Of a stretch of DNA of 64,000 nucleotides, positions 51,944 to 61,136 are shown in pieces. The position numbers and the translations under genes were made by a program. Each line of letters begins with the position of its first letter. Positions within the stretch are counted from its first letter, which is position 1. Source of the DNA: Candidatus Poribacteria bacterium (GTDB lineage Bacteria; Poribacteria; WGA-4E; WGA-3G); the NCBI GenBank assembly GCA_009841255.1, contig VXMD01000026.1, positions 1 to 64,000 on the forward strand. The letters run 5' to 3'. Under the pieces are notes generated by a model that saw only the letters and a program-made list of their open reading frames with translations, was not told the origin of the DNA and ran no database searches.

Positions 51944-54004
51944 ATGCAACAAAATCGAAGACCCGCACCATTCAATGTTGTACCAGGGGACCCCGAAGGC
52001 ACTACATGGGCACTACCTGATGGCGCAATCGCCCGATTCGGGAAAGGGATTGTATTGTCTGGCGGTGGATCGAAACTGGCACTCCCTCCCGATGGTATGT
52101 ATTTCGCTGTCCAAACCCGTATCGGGCTCTGGTGGTATGAGATGTCGTCAAAGTCGCCTATCGCCTTGTGGGAAACTGAACGCGGATTGATTGCTGCGAC
52201 CGATTTTTCACCGGACGGTGAATGGATCGCTATCGCCAATTGGGATGGGGTCCTTAAGATAATAGATGTGCAAAGTGGTGAGGGCATCGCGCAGATGAAG
52301 CGGACGGAAGCGCATAATGTTTATGAGCATATTGTCTTCTCCCCAGACTGCAAACAGATTGCTACCGCGAATCAAGATGGCATCGTTGAGATATTGGATG
52401 TCCATCAAGGTATCTGCGTTGCACAGATGGATCCAGGGAACCGTGAAGTTATATCAAGTGATATTTACCGATTGGAATTCTCTCCAAATGGACAGTACGT
52501 CGTTGCGACTGCAGATAATCTTGGTACAGAAGGCACACAAACTTACATCTGGTGTCCGGAGACAGGCGAGTTAATTTTCAAGTTTGCCGGTAGAAATTTT
52601 AGATTCTCTCAGGAGAATTGCCTATTGGCAGGAGTGACTGCTGACGAATCCATTGATGATACTGACTCTATTAATCACTACATTTCAGTATGGAATGTAA
52701 GGACAGGTGAACGTATCTCCCACTTTAGCGTGAAAAGGCCTTGGATGGATATTACCTTTTCACCTGGCGGTGCGTTCCTCGCATCGAGTAGTAGAGATGA
52801 GAGTCTACGCGTGTGGGATGTCGCAAAAGGGGTCGAAAAAATCGCTTATACTGAGTTTCAAGCGTCTCGGATAACATCATTCTATTCGGCAGAAGGCGAG
52901 TTGTTTGCGATTATGGATGGGGAGGACACGGTTGAAGTCTGGAATATGGACCGCTGTGAAAAAATAGAGGTTCCAGAACTACATCCGAGGAGTGTTGATG
53001 CCGCATGGTTCAGAGAATTCCCACAGGTGGCTCTCGCCGCCATACGTACCGATACTACGCCGAACAAAAAGACTCAAACTGGCAACATCCATACACTCTC
53101 AACAATTCGTGAATCTGCCTGTTTTCCAGATCCAGTTATGTTCTTACCGGATGGACAGACGCTCGCAACAAGAGGATTTCGCAACGGAATTGTGTTATGG
53201 GATGTTGGGCGTAAGCAGGTTCGGGAAACACTACTAAGGGATACGCGTATCGCCTCTTTTACTGTTTTATCTTCTGGAAACATGCTGGCTGCCCATAGTC
53301 AAGACAATAACCTCAAAGTTTGGGATGCCGAGAAACCGAACGCACCGATTGCTGAATTCACTGAAACCGATCCGGTCCGATTGATATGGAATATAGCGTT
53401 TGCACCGACAGGTGATCGCCTTGCGGTGGGGAGCAGAGAAGGGACAATCTATCTATACGATTTCAAACGTCGGGAAAGGTTGAAACCACTCACAGGACAT
53501 ACAGATTTCATCTGGTCAGTGGTTTTCTCACCAGATAGCAAAAGATTGGTAAGTGGTTCAAGCGATGGAACCAATCGTCTGTGGGATGTTGGATCCGGTG
53601 AAGAAATTGCTACGTTGCCTTTGGATGAACCTCGCATACTAATGGAGATAGCATTTTCACCGTGTGGCAACTTGATTGCTGGTGGACTCTCCGGCGAACT
53701 CCGTTTGTGGTGTGCCAAAACCCTGACAACACTTTTTGCAATACCGCAGTCACAGAGACAGGACCCGTATGCCTTAGCGTTTTCGCCGTGTGGTAAGTAT
53801 CTTGCATCGGGCACTTGGTGGGAGAGAGGAATGGAGAAGATGGCAATTCGGTTATGGGATGTGGGAAGCGGTGAAAATATCGCTACTCTCTGGGGACATC
53901 CGACAGATATTCAGTCCCTTGCCTTTTCACCGGACGGCACACTTCTCGCAAGTGGCAGTTTCGACTGTTCCATCCTTCTTTGGGATCTGAAAACGCTAAA
54001 CTGA
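51944..54004 (+). CDS. Cytoplasmic WD40-repeat protein
   Basis: 686 residues with GAGGAGTCG before the ATG and no signal peptide or membrane helix. About 12-14 WD40 blades fill the whole length (FSPDGEWIAIANWDGVLKIID, FSPDSKRLVSGSSDGTNRLWD, LAFSPDGTLLASGSFDCSILLWD), most complete in the C-terminal half, so it likely forms two propellers. Such stand-alone WD40 proteins act as interaction platforms; no partner domain is fused here. It lacks the WG tail, in line with a cytoplasmic location. Confidence 0.9.
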   Translation: MQQNRRPAPFNVVPGDPEGTTWALPDGAIARFGKGIVLSGGGSKLALPPDGMYFAVQTRIGLWWYEMSSKSPIALWETERGLIAATDFSPDGEWIAIANWDGVLKIIDVQSGEGIAQMKRTEAHNVYEHIVFSPDCKQIATANQDGIVEILDVHQGICVAQMDPGNREVISSDIYRLEFSPNGQYVVATADNLGTEGTQTYIWCPETGELIFKFAGRNFRFSQENCLLAGVTADESIDDTDSINHYISVWNVRTGERISHFSVKRPWMDITFSPGGAFLASSSRDESLRVWDVAKGVEKIAYTEFQASRITSFYSAEGELFAIMDGEDTVEVWNMDRCEKIEVPELHPRSVDAAWFREFPQVALAAIRTDTTPNKKTQTGNIHTLSTIRESACFPDPVMFLPDGQTLATRGFRNGIVLWDVGRKQVRETLLRDTRIASFTVLSSGNMLAAHSQDNNLKVWDAEKPNAPIAEFTETDPVRLIWNIAFAPTGDRLAVGSREGTIYLYDFKRRERLKPLTGHTDFIWSVVFSPDSKRLVSGSSDGTNRLWDVGSGEEIATLPLDEPRILMEIAFSPCGNLIAGGLSGELRLWCAKTLTTLFAIPQSQRQDPYALAFSPCGKYLASGTWWERGMEKMAIRLWDVGSGENIATLWGHPTDIQSLAFSPDGTLLASGSFDCSILLWDLKTLN

Positions 54005-54022
54005 ATGCCTCTGATTTTTCTG

Positions 54023-54051
54023 TTGACACCAGTACCCCTGTAATGTATGAT
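54023..54051 (+). promoter_or_regulatory. Promoter of gnd
   Basis: TTGACA (54023-54028), a 17-base spacer and TATGAT (54046-54051), starting 19 bases after the WD40 stop codon. Confidence 0.78.
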
Positions 54052-54087
54052 ATGCAAAACTAATTCTATCATAGGAGGAAAACAGAT

Positions 54088-55551
54088 TTGGCGGCAGATA
54101 TTGGACTCATCGGATTAGCGGTGATGGGCGAAAACCTCGCACTGAATATGGAGAGCAAAGGGTTTGAGGTGGCGGTCTTCAACCGGACCGTCTCACGGGT
54201 AGATGCTTTCATGGCGGGTGCTGCGAAGGACAAAAATATCACTGGGACGCATTCGATTCCGGAACTCATTGGGAAGTTAGACAGTCCCCGAAAAATTATC
54301 TTGATGGTGAAAGCAGGTGAACCCGTCGATGCGTTTATTGGACAATTGGTCCCGCATCTTTCAAAGGGTGACCTTATTATTGACGGTGGAAACTCCAATT
54401 TCAACGACACTGTCCGTCGGCATGCGGAATTGGCTGAGCAGGACATTCTGTTTATCGGCACAGGTATCTCCGGCGGCGAAGAGGGTGCGCTCAAGGGACC
54501 GGCAATGATGCCGGGCGGTTCAGCCGAGGCTTACGCACTCGTGGCACCGATCTTTACGAGGATTGCGGCACAGGTGGAAGGCACACCGTGTTGTTCTTAT
54601 ATCGGACCCGATGGCGCGGGACATTACGTCAAGATGGTGCATAACGGCATTGAATACGGCGACATGCAGCTGATATGTGAAGCCTACTCCCTGATGAAAG
54701 GCATTTTGGGAATGAGTGCCGACGAGATGCATGGGGTCTTCAGCGACTGGAACCGCGGCGAACTAAATTCTTACCTCATCGAAATCACAGCTGACATCTT
54801 CACACAACTCGATAAGGGTGGCACGCCTTTCGTTGATGTGGTACTGGACCAGGCAGGACAGAAGGGCACTGGCAAATGGACGAGTATTTCGGCACTGGAT
54901 CTCGGTATCTCTGCGCCGACAATCGCGGAGGCGGTTTTTGCGCGTTGCATCTCCGCTGTTAAAAGCGAACGCGTTGCGGCAGAACAGGTTATCCATGGGC
55001 CCGGTGGTACTTATCAAGGCGATCGGGACGAGGCACTCAAAGCGATTCACGACGCGCTTTACGCCGCGAAAATCTGCTCTTATGCCCAAGGCTTCGCCTT
55101 AATGCGGGAAGCAAGTGAGGAGTTTGGATGGAATCTGGATCTCGGTCAGATTAGTCTCGGATGGCGAGGTGGGTGTATTATCCGGGCGAAGTTCCTACAT
55201 CGGATCGCAGAGGCGTTCGAGCGGAATCCTGAACTGCCGAACCTCATGCTTGATTCCTACTTCCGAGATGTGCTTGAAACCGCGCAACCCAACTGGCGGA
55301 GTGTTATCAGTACAGCCACGCAACTCGGTGTTCCTATCCCGGCATTCAGTTCCGCTTTAGCCTATTTCGATAGCTACCGTAGCGGCAGACTTTCTGCGAA
55401 TCTGATTCAGGCGATGCGGGACTATTTCGGTGCACACACCTATCATAAACTCGATGCAGATGGAAACACGATCCTCGGAGAAGACGGGGAACCGACGGTG
55501 TTCCATACCGAATGGATGCTTGAGGGACGTCCTGAAGTTATTGTTGATTAA
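54088..55551 (+). CDS. gnd: 6-phosphogluconate dehydrogenase (decarboxylating)
   Basis: 487 residues from a TTG that follows AGGAGG. It converts 6-phosphogluconate to ribulose 5-phosphate with NADP in the pentose phosphate pathway. The NADP fold is IGLIGLAVMGENLALNMESKGFEVAVFNRT; the substrate site is FIGTGISGGEEGALKGPAMMPGG; GPDGAGHYVKMVHNGIEYGDMQLI carries the catalytic Lys and the H-N pair. The C-terminal helical domain is complete (LGQISLGWRGGCIIRAKFL, NLIQAMRDYFGAHTY). Length is normal for the long-form enzyme. Confidence 0.97.
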   Translation: MAADIGLIGLAVMGENLALNMESKGFEVAVFNRTVSRVDAFMAGAAKDKNITGTHSIPELIGKLDSPRKIILMVKAGEPVDAFIGQLVPHLSKGDLIIDGGNSNFNDTVRRHAELAEQDILFIGTGISGGEEGALKGPAMMPGGSAEAYALVAPIFTRIAAQVEGTPCCSYIGPDGAGHYVKMVHNGIEYGDMQLICEAYSLMKGILGMSADEMHGVFSDWNRGELNSYLIEITADIFTQLDKGGTPFVDVVLDQAGQKGTGKWTSISALDLGISAPTIAEAVFARCISAVKSERVAAEQVIHGPGGTYQGDRDEALKAIHDALYAAKICSYAQGFALMREASEEFGWNLDLGQISLGWRGGCIIRAKFLHRIAEAFERNPELPNLMLDSYFRDVLETAQPNWRSVISTATQLGVPIPAFSSALAYFDSYRSGRLSANLIQAMRDYFGAHTYHKLDADGNTILGEDGEPTVFHTEWMLEGRPEVIVD

Positions 55552-55629
55552 ATTTAAAATTATTGGGCTCTTGACCTGCGTTTCATTATACGTAGGTTTT
55601 CGGTTATCTTGTGGGTACTTTTTAGGATC

Positions 55630-55723
55630 GGACCCGTAGCCCGTAATGAAATGGAGGGCGGATTTAAGAATGACACGTCAAAATCTTGACGCACGTCGTT
55701 CTTCCGCAAGGTAAAATTAAAAA
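55630..55723 (+). repeat. Dispersed start-codon repeat, variant copy upstream of the HAD gene
   Basis: It contains GACCCGTAGCCCGTAATGAA, GGAGGGCGGATTTAAG, a hairpin GACACGTCA/TGACGCACGTC, and the shared end CCGCAAGGTAAAATTAAAAA, directly followed by the ATG at 55724. Only the right end matches the other copies. Confidence 0.6.
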
Positions 55724-56620
55724 ATGGAACACGGATCACAACAGGCATTACACGATTTTCAACCGCAACACGAATTTTTCGTTGGAATTGATTCGGACGG
55801 TTGCGTTTTCAACAGCATGGAGGTCAAACACAACGACTGTTTCAGCGTGAACCTCGTCAAACATTTCGGCTTGGCATCTATCTCACGACAGGTGCATCAG
55901 GCGTGGGATTTTGTGAATCTCTATTCAAAGACGCGTGGCACGAATCGGTTTAAGGCGATTCTACTGGTCTGCGATTTCCTACGCGAGATGCCACTTGTGC
56001 AAAAGATGGAGGTTGCGGTGCCAGAATTGTCTCACCTGCAAGAATGGTCGGAAACAGAGACGAAACTCGGCAACCCCGCGCTGCAAGCCGCGATTGACAA
56101 CGCAACAGGAGAACGACTCGACGAATTGAGCCAAGTGATGGCGTGGAGTCTCGGTGTGAACGAGAGTGTTGCAGAGATTGTTTATAACCTCCCACCCTTT
56201 CCTGGGGTGCGCGAAACCTTGCAACGGCTTCAGGGCAAATCGGATGTCATTGTCGTTTCCGCGACGCCGGATGAAGCACTTATACGCGAATGGGCTGAAC
56301 ACAAAATTGACGCCTACGTCGCTCTGATTGCCGGACAGGAGATGGGAACAAAGACAGAACATCTCACGATAACGACGAAAGATAGGTATCCCGAAAACCA
56401 CGTCTTGATGCTCGGTGATTCTCCCGGTGACCTGAAAGCGGCAAGAGATGTAGGCGCGCTATTCTTTCCCGTCAATCCCGGCTCCGAGGATACGTCGTGG
56501 CAACTCTTCCTTGACGAAGCAATGGGTAAATTCTTCGACGGACACTACGCCGGTGCGTATGAGGACGCGTTGATTGATAAGTTTCAGGAATTGTTGCCGG
56601 AAACGCCGCCGTGGGAATAA
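55724..56620 (+). CDS. HAD-family hydrolase
   Basis: 298 residues. HAD motifs: I in FFVGIDSDGCVFNSM (nucleophile Asp in DSDG), II in VIVVSATPDEAL, III/IV in PENHVLMLGDSPGDLKAARDVGALFFPVNPG. A large helical cap lies between motifs I and II (residues about 30-165). Likely a phosphatase acting on a small phosphorylated metabolite; the substrate is not known. The start codon follows the dispersed repeat with no other ribosome site than its AAGG. Confidence 0.88.
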   Translation: MEHGSQQALHDFQPQHEFFVGIDSDGCVFNSMEVKHNDCFSVNLVKHFGLASISRQVHQAWDFVNLYSKTRGTNRFKAILLVCDFLREMPLVQKMEVAVPELSHLQEWSETETKLGNPALQAAIDNATGERLDELSQVMAWSLGVNESVAEIVYNLPPFPGVRETLQRLQGKSDVIVVSATPDEALIREWAEHKIDAYVALIAGQEMGTKTEHLTITTKDRYPENHVLMLGDSPGDLKAARDVGALFFPVNPGSEDTSWQLFLDEAMGKFFDGHYAGAYEDALIDKFQELLPETPPWE

Positions 56621-56736
56621 AAAAGAAAGTAAGATGAAAAAAGGAGGGAAGTTTGGAAGGAACCGCCCCTCCTTACCTCTTCCATTCTTCCACGCTTTCA
56701 ATTACCTATATTACATTATGAAAGGACCTTTAGTGT

Positions 56737-57687
56737 ATGAAGATACTATTACAAGGACGTGTTGAAGGTGAACTGCTCCAGAGATTGGAGAGCATTGTCG
56801 GTGACGAGCACACCTTTGTTACCCCAGCTTCACAAGAGGCGCTTATCGAAGAAGGCAAAGATGCTGAAGTCTTTTACGGCTACTGCAGTGAAGACCTTTT
56901 TCCGCACCTACCGAACATCAAGTGGATTCAATCTTCCAGCGCGGGTATGGACCGACACATGTACCCTGCGCTCCGTGAGAGCGATGTTCTTTTAACGAAC
57001 GCGGCGGGCTTATACGGGACACACGTCGCAGATCAAGCGTTCGCGCTCTTGCTCGGTTTGGCACGCGGTATCCACGAATCTGTTCGGAATCAGGACAAAC
57101 ACCAATGGGGCGGCGCAAGGACAATGCCGATGATCGAGATCGACGGATTTAAGATCGGTATCGTCGGAATGGGCGGCATCGGGATGCAGATGGCGAAGCG
57201 CGCAAAAGGCTTTGACATGTATGTGATGGCTGTCGATGCCTACCGCACCGATAAACCCGACACTGTCGATGAATTGCTGCCGATGGATCAGCTTTCCAAT
57301 ATGATGAGCCAAGTCGATGTTGTGATGATTGCGTGTCCGTTGACGGAGGAGACACGGGGCCTCATCAATAAGGAGAATCTATCCGTGATGCAACCGACAG
57401 CGTTCTTTATCAATGTCGCTCGCGGTCCGATTGTCAATGAACCCGATCTGATTGAGATTCTCCGCGCCGGTACAATCGCGGCGGTGGGCTTGGATGTCAC
57501 CGAGATCGAGCCGCTTTCTGCGGACAGTCCGTTATGGGATTTCGATAACATTATCATCTCGCCGCATTCTGCGGGAGGTTCGCAGCGGCGGATGCACCGT
57601 ATCACCTCATTCTTCTTGGATAACTTGGAACGGTATCTGAAGGGTGAGGAGTTGCGGAACGTTGTGAACAAGCAGCTCGGTTTTTAG
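56737..57687 (+). CDS. D-2-hydroxyacid dehydrogenase family protein
   Basis: 316 residues, AAAGGA upstream. The NAD-binding motif is KIGIVGMGGIGMQMAKRAKGFDM. Catalytic residues appear in FINVARGPIVNEPDLIEIL (Arg), DVTEIEPLSADSPLWDFDNI (Glu) and IISPHSAGGSQRR (His). Members reduce 2-keto acids or oxidise D-2-hydroxyacids, including glycerate and phosphoglycerate; this length fits glyoxylate/hydroxypyruvate-type enzymes. It follows the HAD gene by 116 bases and is closed by a hairpin at 57721. Confidence 0.93.
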   Translation: MKILLQGRVEGELLQRLESIVGDEHTFVTPASQEALIEEGKDAEVFYGYCSEDLFPHLPNIKWIQSSSAGMDRHMYPALRESDVLLTNAAGLYGTHVADQAFALLLGLARGIHESVRNQDKHQWGGARTMPMIEIDGFKIGIVGMGGIGMQMAKRAKGFDMYVMAVDAYRTDKPDTVDELLPMDQLSNMMSQVDVVMIACPLTEETRGLINKENLSVMQPTAFFINVARGPIVNEPDLIEILRAGTIAAVGLDVTEIEPLSADSPLWDFDNIIISPHSAGGSQRRMHRITSFFLDNLERYLKGEELRNVVNKQLGF

Positions 57688-57720
57688 GGTTGTATTCAGC
57701 AGGCGACTTACAAAATTTAT

Positions 57721-57763
57721 GCGGGTGGATAGTACTGATATCCATCCGCTTCTTATGATTTTT
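57721..57763 (+). terminator. Probable terminator of the HAD/dehydrogenase unit
   Basis: GCGGGTGGATA (57721-57731) pairs with TATCCATCCGC (57739-57749), one G-T pair, followed by a loose T-rich run TTCTTATGATTTTT. Confidence 0.6.
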
Positions 57764-57838
57764 ACAGGGCTCAACCCCAAGATTGTGATTCTCATCTTCA
57801 TTTTCAAGACTTCATGCTTTAGCTTGGAGATGTAGAAA

Positions 57839-58483
57839 ATGTTATTAAACAGAGAGAAATTTGAAATGAATAATAAATTGGATTTGAAAAAAGAATATAA
57901 AAAATATTTCTATCCAGATATAGTGCCTGAAATTTTTAGGTTACAACCTTTTCAATATCTATCAATTGAAGGTTCAGGTTCACCTGACAGTAAGGAATTC
58001 TCAGAATCATGTTCTACGCTTTTCTCGGCGATGTATACAATCAAATTCCAGAAAAAGAATGAAAACATGGATTTTGTGGTTCCTCCGTTAGAAGGTTTAT
58101 GGTGGTCGGAAAATATCAGTGATTTTGCTAATAATCTAAGAAATAATTGGCAATGGTTGCTTATGATAATGTTGCCCGAATATATTACATTAACCGATTT
58201 GAGAGAAGCATTAATTGAATTAAAAAAAAAGAACAAGAAAACAAACTTACATGAAAAACTTAAAATTGAAAAACTATCAGAAGATGTAGTTGTTCAGGTA
58301 ATGTATGAGGGGCCGTTTTCAGGAGAAGGAGATACTATAAGTAATATGCACGCATTTGCAGAAACTTTAGGGTATAAATTAACAGGCAAACATCATGAGA
58401 TTTACTTGTCTGATTTCCGTAGAGCTGATCCTCAGAAATTAAAAACAGTATTAAGGCAACCAATAAAATTAATATCAGAATAG
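57839..58483 (+). CDS. GyrI-like small-molecule-binding protein
   Basis: 214 residues; a second ATG at 57866 (MNNKLDLKKEYKKYFYP) matches the usual family start better, so the first nine residues are doubtful. LQPFQYLSIEGSGSPDSKEFSESCSTLFSAMYTIKFQKK and VVVQVMYEGPFSGEGDTISNMHAFAETLGYKLTGKHHEIYLSDFRR are typical of stand-alone GyrI-like (SOUL/GyrI fold) proteins, which bind hydrophobic ligands or hydrolyse electrophiles. The gene is distinctly AT-rich compared with gnd and the dehydrogenase, which suggests transfer. Confidence 0.85.
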   Translation: MLLNREKFEMNNKLDLKKEYKKYFYPDIVPEIFRLQPFQYLSIEGSGSPDSKEFSESCSTLFSAMYTIKFQKKNENMDFVVPPLEGLWWSENISDFANNLRNNWQWLLMIMLPEYITLTDLREALIELKKKNKKTNLHEKLKIEKLSEDVVVQVMYEGPFSGEGDTISNMHAFAETLGYKLTGKHHEIYLSDFRRADPQKLKTVLRQPIKLISE

Positions 58484-58551
58484 AAAGGAATCCCCAATCT
58501 TTAGATTGGAGAGGATGTCAAACAATAAGAAAAAGAAGGAGAAATTTTGAT

Positions 58552-59070
58552 ATGAACAAACATAATCTCAGCAAAGCGGGGCGTTCAGAGAAAGAAGCGA
58601 CAATTGCTGAAATACTCAAAGAAAATCCGAAGGCAACAAGGGCAGAAATCACGGAACGCACAGGTATACCTGACACAACGGTATATCACATTCGTAAGAG
58701 AATCGAAGGGCAAACGCGGTATAAAATAAGAGAAGACTATAATATTGTGTATGCTTGGAGATGGTCTGGCGATAGTAGGTTCGCGAAAATAGGTAAAACT
58801 ACTATAGGTGGATTAGAGGGGCGGATGTTAAAAACGTATCATCCTACAGATGACCCGGTCCTGATCGCTATTATGCTGTGTAGTAGCGAGGATCAAGCCT
58901 CAGAAAATCATGACTATTTTCTAAACGAAGCGTTTGAGCGGACCCGCTCGGATAGAGAGTGGGTGATTATCGACCCAGGTTTTCACGAAGAAATCAATGA
59001 CCTCTGTATATCAGACCCTAATGAGCTGTCTGAAATGTTTAACGGACGGATAAAAACAGAAACATCATAA
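58552..59070 (+). CDS. HTH protein with a GIY-YIG-like (T5orf172/MUG113-type) domain
   Basis: 172 residues with AAGGAGAAATTTTGAT before the ATG. Residues about 12-50 form a helix-turn-helix (EATIAEILKENPKATRAEITERTGIPDTTVYHIRKRI). Residues about 62-150 look like a T5orf172/MUG113 GIY-YIG nuclease: NIVYAWRWSGDSRFAKIGKTT, GLEGRMLKTYHPTDDP, and NEAFERTRSDREWVIIDPGF. The catalytic tyrosines are partly replaced (IVYAW for GIY), so activity is uncertain. A HTH-nuclease pairing suggests a homing or phage-type regulator. Confidence 0.68.
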   Translation: MNKHNLSKAGRSEKEATIAEILKENPKATRAEITERTGIPDTTVYHIRKRIEGQTRYKIREDYNIVYAWRWSGDSRFAKIGKTTIGGLEGRMLKTYHPTDDPVLIAIMLCSSEDQASENHDYFLNEAFERTRSDREWVIIDPGFHEEINDLCISDPNELSEMFNGRIKTETS

Positions 59071-59072
59071 TA

Positions 59073-59140
59073 TTACCTTACTTTCAGTTCAGCCCAGAGT
59101 GTGGTTATTTTATTTAAGAAGCGATTGCGAAAGTGTTTAC
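59073..59140 (-). pseudogene. Possible remnant of a WG-tail protein gene
   Basis: The minus-strand frame ends NKITTLWAELKVR and a stop, which fits the tail seen on the five intact exported proteins (compare KLTTTWADIKAD). Upstream in this frame nothing resembles a LamG or propeller protein, and the segment is interrupted by hairpin repeats at 59183-59249. I read it as the eroded 3' end of a lost gene, but a 13-residue match could be chance. Confidence 0.3.
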
Positions 59141-59182
59141 GGGCTTTTTTATAGTAAATCCTAAAAATATATGGACAGTTTC

Positions 59183-59249
59183 GTAGGGGTTGGGTCTCCC
59201 AACCCGAAACGCACCCCCTATTACGGTAGGCGAGGTTTCTAACCTCGCC
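59183..59249. repeat. Two adjacent hairpin repeats
   Basis: GTAGGGGTTGGGTCTCCCAA (59183-59202, completing CCC to 59205) and GGCGAGGTT/AACCTCGCC with loop TCT (59229-59249). The first shares its arm with 16640-16666, the second with 37018-37039. Confidence 0.6.
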
Positions 59250-59311
59250 GATGCAGCATGTCAAAGTAATTCTAAAACCTACCATAGTTGACAAATCAAT
59301 GGAGCAAAACA

Positions 59312-59497
59312 ATGGATATGTTAGTTGAAAGATTAGACGCGAAATTACGCGAATGGGAACCCAATATTGCGGCGACAGTCAGGGAACGAATTTCGGAAAT
59401 TATTGACCTCGCAGACCAAGATGGATTGAATATAATGCGATCGCGTGGCGTGGAACAGGAGGTTTTGGACTTACTCGATGCCTACGTATCTGGGTGA
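59312..59497 (+). CDS. Small protein preceding the AAA gene
   Basis: 61 residues from the ATG at 59312, with GGAGC seven bases upstream. It is acidic and predicted helical (LVERLDAKLREWEPNIAATVRERISEIIDLADQDGLNI, LDLLDAYVSG), with no recognised domain. The 21-base gap to the AAA-like gene suggests co-translation and a role as its partner. Confidence 0.65.
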   Translation: MDMLVERLDAKLREWEPNIAATVRERISEIIDLADQDGLNIMRSRGVEQEVLDLLDAYVSG

Positions 59498-59518
59498 GAT
59501 AATGAGGAGAGAACAGAC

Positions 59519-61129
59519 ATGAGAAGGTTCGGTACGCAGGGACCCGTGAACCCTGAACAGCATTATGTTGTCCCTCGCACGGGAGAACTCACCGAATTTA
59601 TCAAGCGCGTTAAAGAGGGACGCTACATCGTCATCTTCGCACCCCGGCAAACAGGAAAGACGACCTTTTTTTATGCTGCTCTGGATATCCTTGCCGCCGA
59701 AGAGCCAACCTATCTTCCTATCCACTTAGATTTTGAGGCGTATAAAAACCTCACCCCGTCCGATTTTTACAGCAATCTCACCGAAGATATGCGCGAGGAA
59801 ATTGAACACGTTTTCCACAGTCGCGACGCAGCACTTGACGAAGCCCTAAAACGTTTTCTTGACGAAGCCCAGATGACCAACCATTTGTCAATGCTGGAGT
59901 TCTTTGAACAGGTTCAGCGTTTCTTGAAGGACGGGGAACATTGGCAAAAAGTGGTCCTCATTATCGACGAGTTTGATGGCATCCCCACATCTGCCCTGAA
60001 GGGTTTTCTGCACGCCTTTCGACATACTTACATCACCCACGCTACACTTCAATGTCCCCACAGCCTTGGTATTGTGGGGGTCAAAAGTATCGCCCAACTC
60101 AACTATGATCGCTCCGTCTCCCCGTTCAATATCCATGACGATTTTGCGCTATCTAATTTTACGGTTGCTCAGGTGCAAGAGTTGCTGGGTCAATATACTG
60201 ACGAGACTGGGTAAGCCTTCGCTCCGGAAGTCATTGAATCCATTCATAAACAGACGGGTGGACAGCCTTTTCTTGTCAACAGATTCGCACAGATACTCAC
60301 TGAGGAGATGGGGATCCCGAAAACCGAAACAATTACGATGGCACATTTTGCAGAGGCACATATACAACTTTTGGACGAGCGGAATACTAACATTGAACAT
60401 CTCTTAACAAATATCCGCAAAAACCGCCGCTTTGAGACCATACTCATGCAAATTGTCTCTTATGAAAACAGTGTGCAATTCAATCCCGACAGTGACATCA
60501 TCAATGAACTCGCCACGTATGGTGTTATCACGAAAGGAACTGACAGAAAGTGTGAGATTGCCAATCCGATTTACCTGCACCGTATCATACAAGCATTCAA
60601 ACCGATAGTCAACGGGTTGGAGCGCGACTACTTCCCCGAAGACACCGATGGATTTCAGTATCTCACGTCCGATGGACAAATTCAGATGGAACAACTTCTG
60701 AATAACTTCCGTGATTTTATTGCTCGGGCCGGGTTCAGGATCCTGCAAGTCCCTGAGACTCCCCAAGAATTCATCGGACAGCATTTGCTTTTTGCCTATC
60801 TCGACCAGTTCGTTACCACCGTGAACGGAGCGATGTATATGGAAGTCCCAACAGGACGGGGCAGGATGGATCTGATCGTTCTTCACACCGGGAGAAAATA
60901 CATCGTTGAAACAAAGATATGGCGAGGTGAGCGGCTCTATACTGAAGGCAAACGGCACCTCGCGGCGTATCTGTCAACGGAAGGCGTAATGGAGGGCTAC
61001 TACGTGGTGTTCGATCACCGCGAGGTGCCAAAACCGCGCACTGAGACAGAGACGATAGATGGACGGACGATTCGGAGTTACGTTGTTCCTGTGGTGCAAG
61101 AACGCCCTTCACGGGAAAATTTGAGATAG
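59519..61129 (+). pseudogene. AAA-like ATPase with C-terminal PD-(D/E)XK domain, interrupted by one stop codon
   Basis: A single 536-residue frame is broken only by TAA at 60212-60214; reading on in the same frame continues the protein without loss (ending QYTDETG, resuming AFAPEVIESIHKQTGGQPFLVNRF). The N-terminal half is the AAA-like/ORC-type domain with Walker A APRQTGKTTFF and Walker B VVLIIDEFDGIP. The C-terminal 100 residues are a PD-(D/E)XK fold (VPTGRGRMDLIVLHTGRKYIVETKIWRG, with D and E-x-K). It is either a recent pseudogene, a sequencing error, or a split gene with a restart at the ATG at 60308. Confidence 0.8.
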
Positions 61130-61136
61130 GTACCCC

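Noticed and set aside
60212-60214. Programmed recoding of the stop in the AAA gene
   Set aside because: TAA is not used for selenocysteine or pyrrolysine, and no recoding structure is evident; a mutation or base error is simpler.
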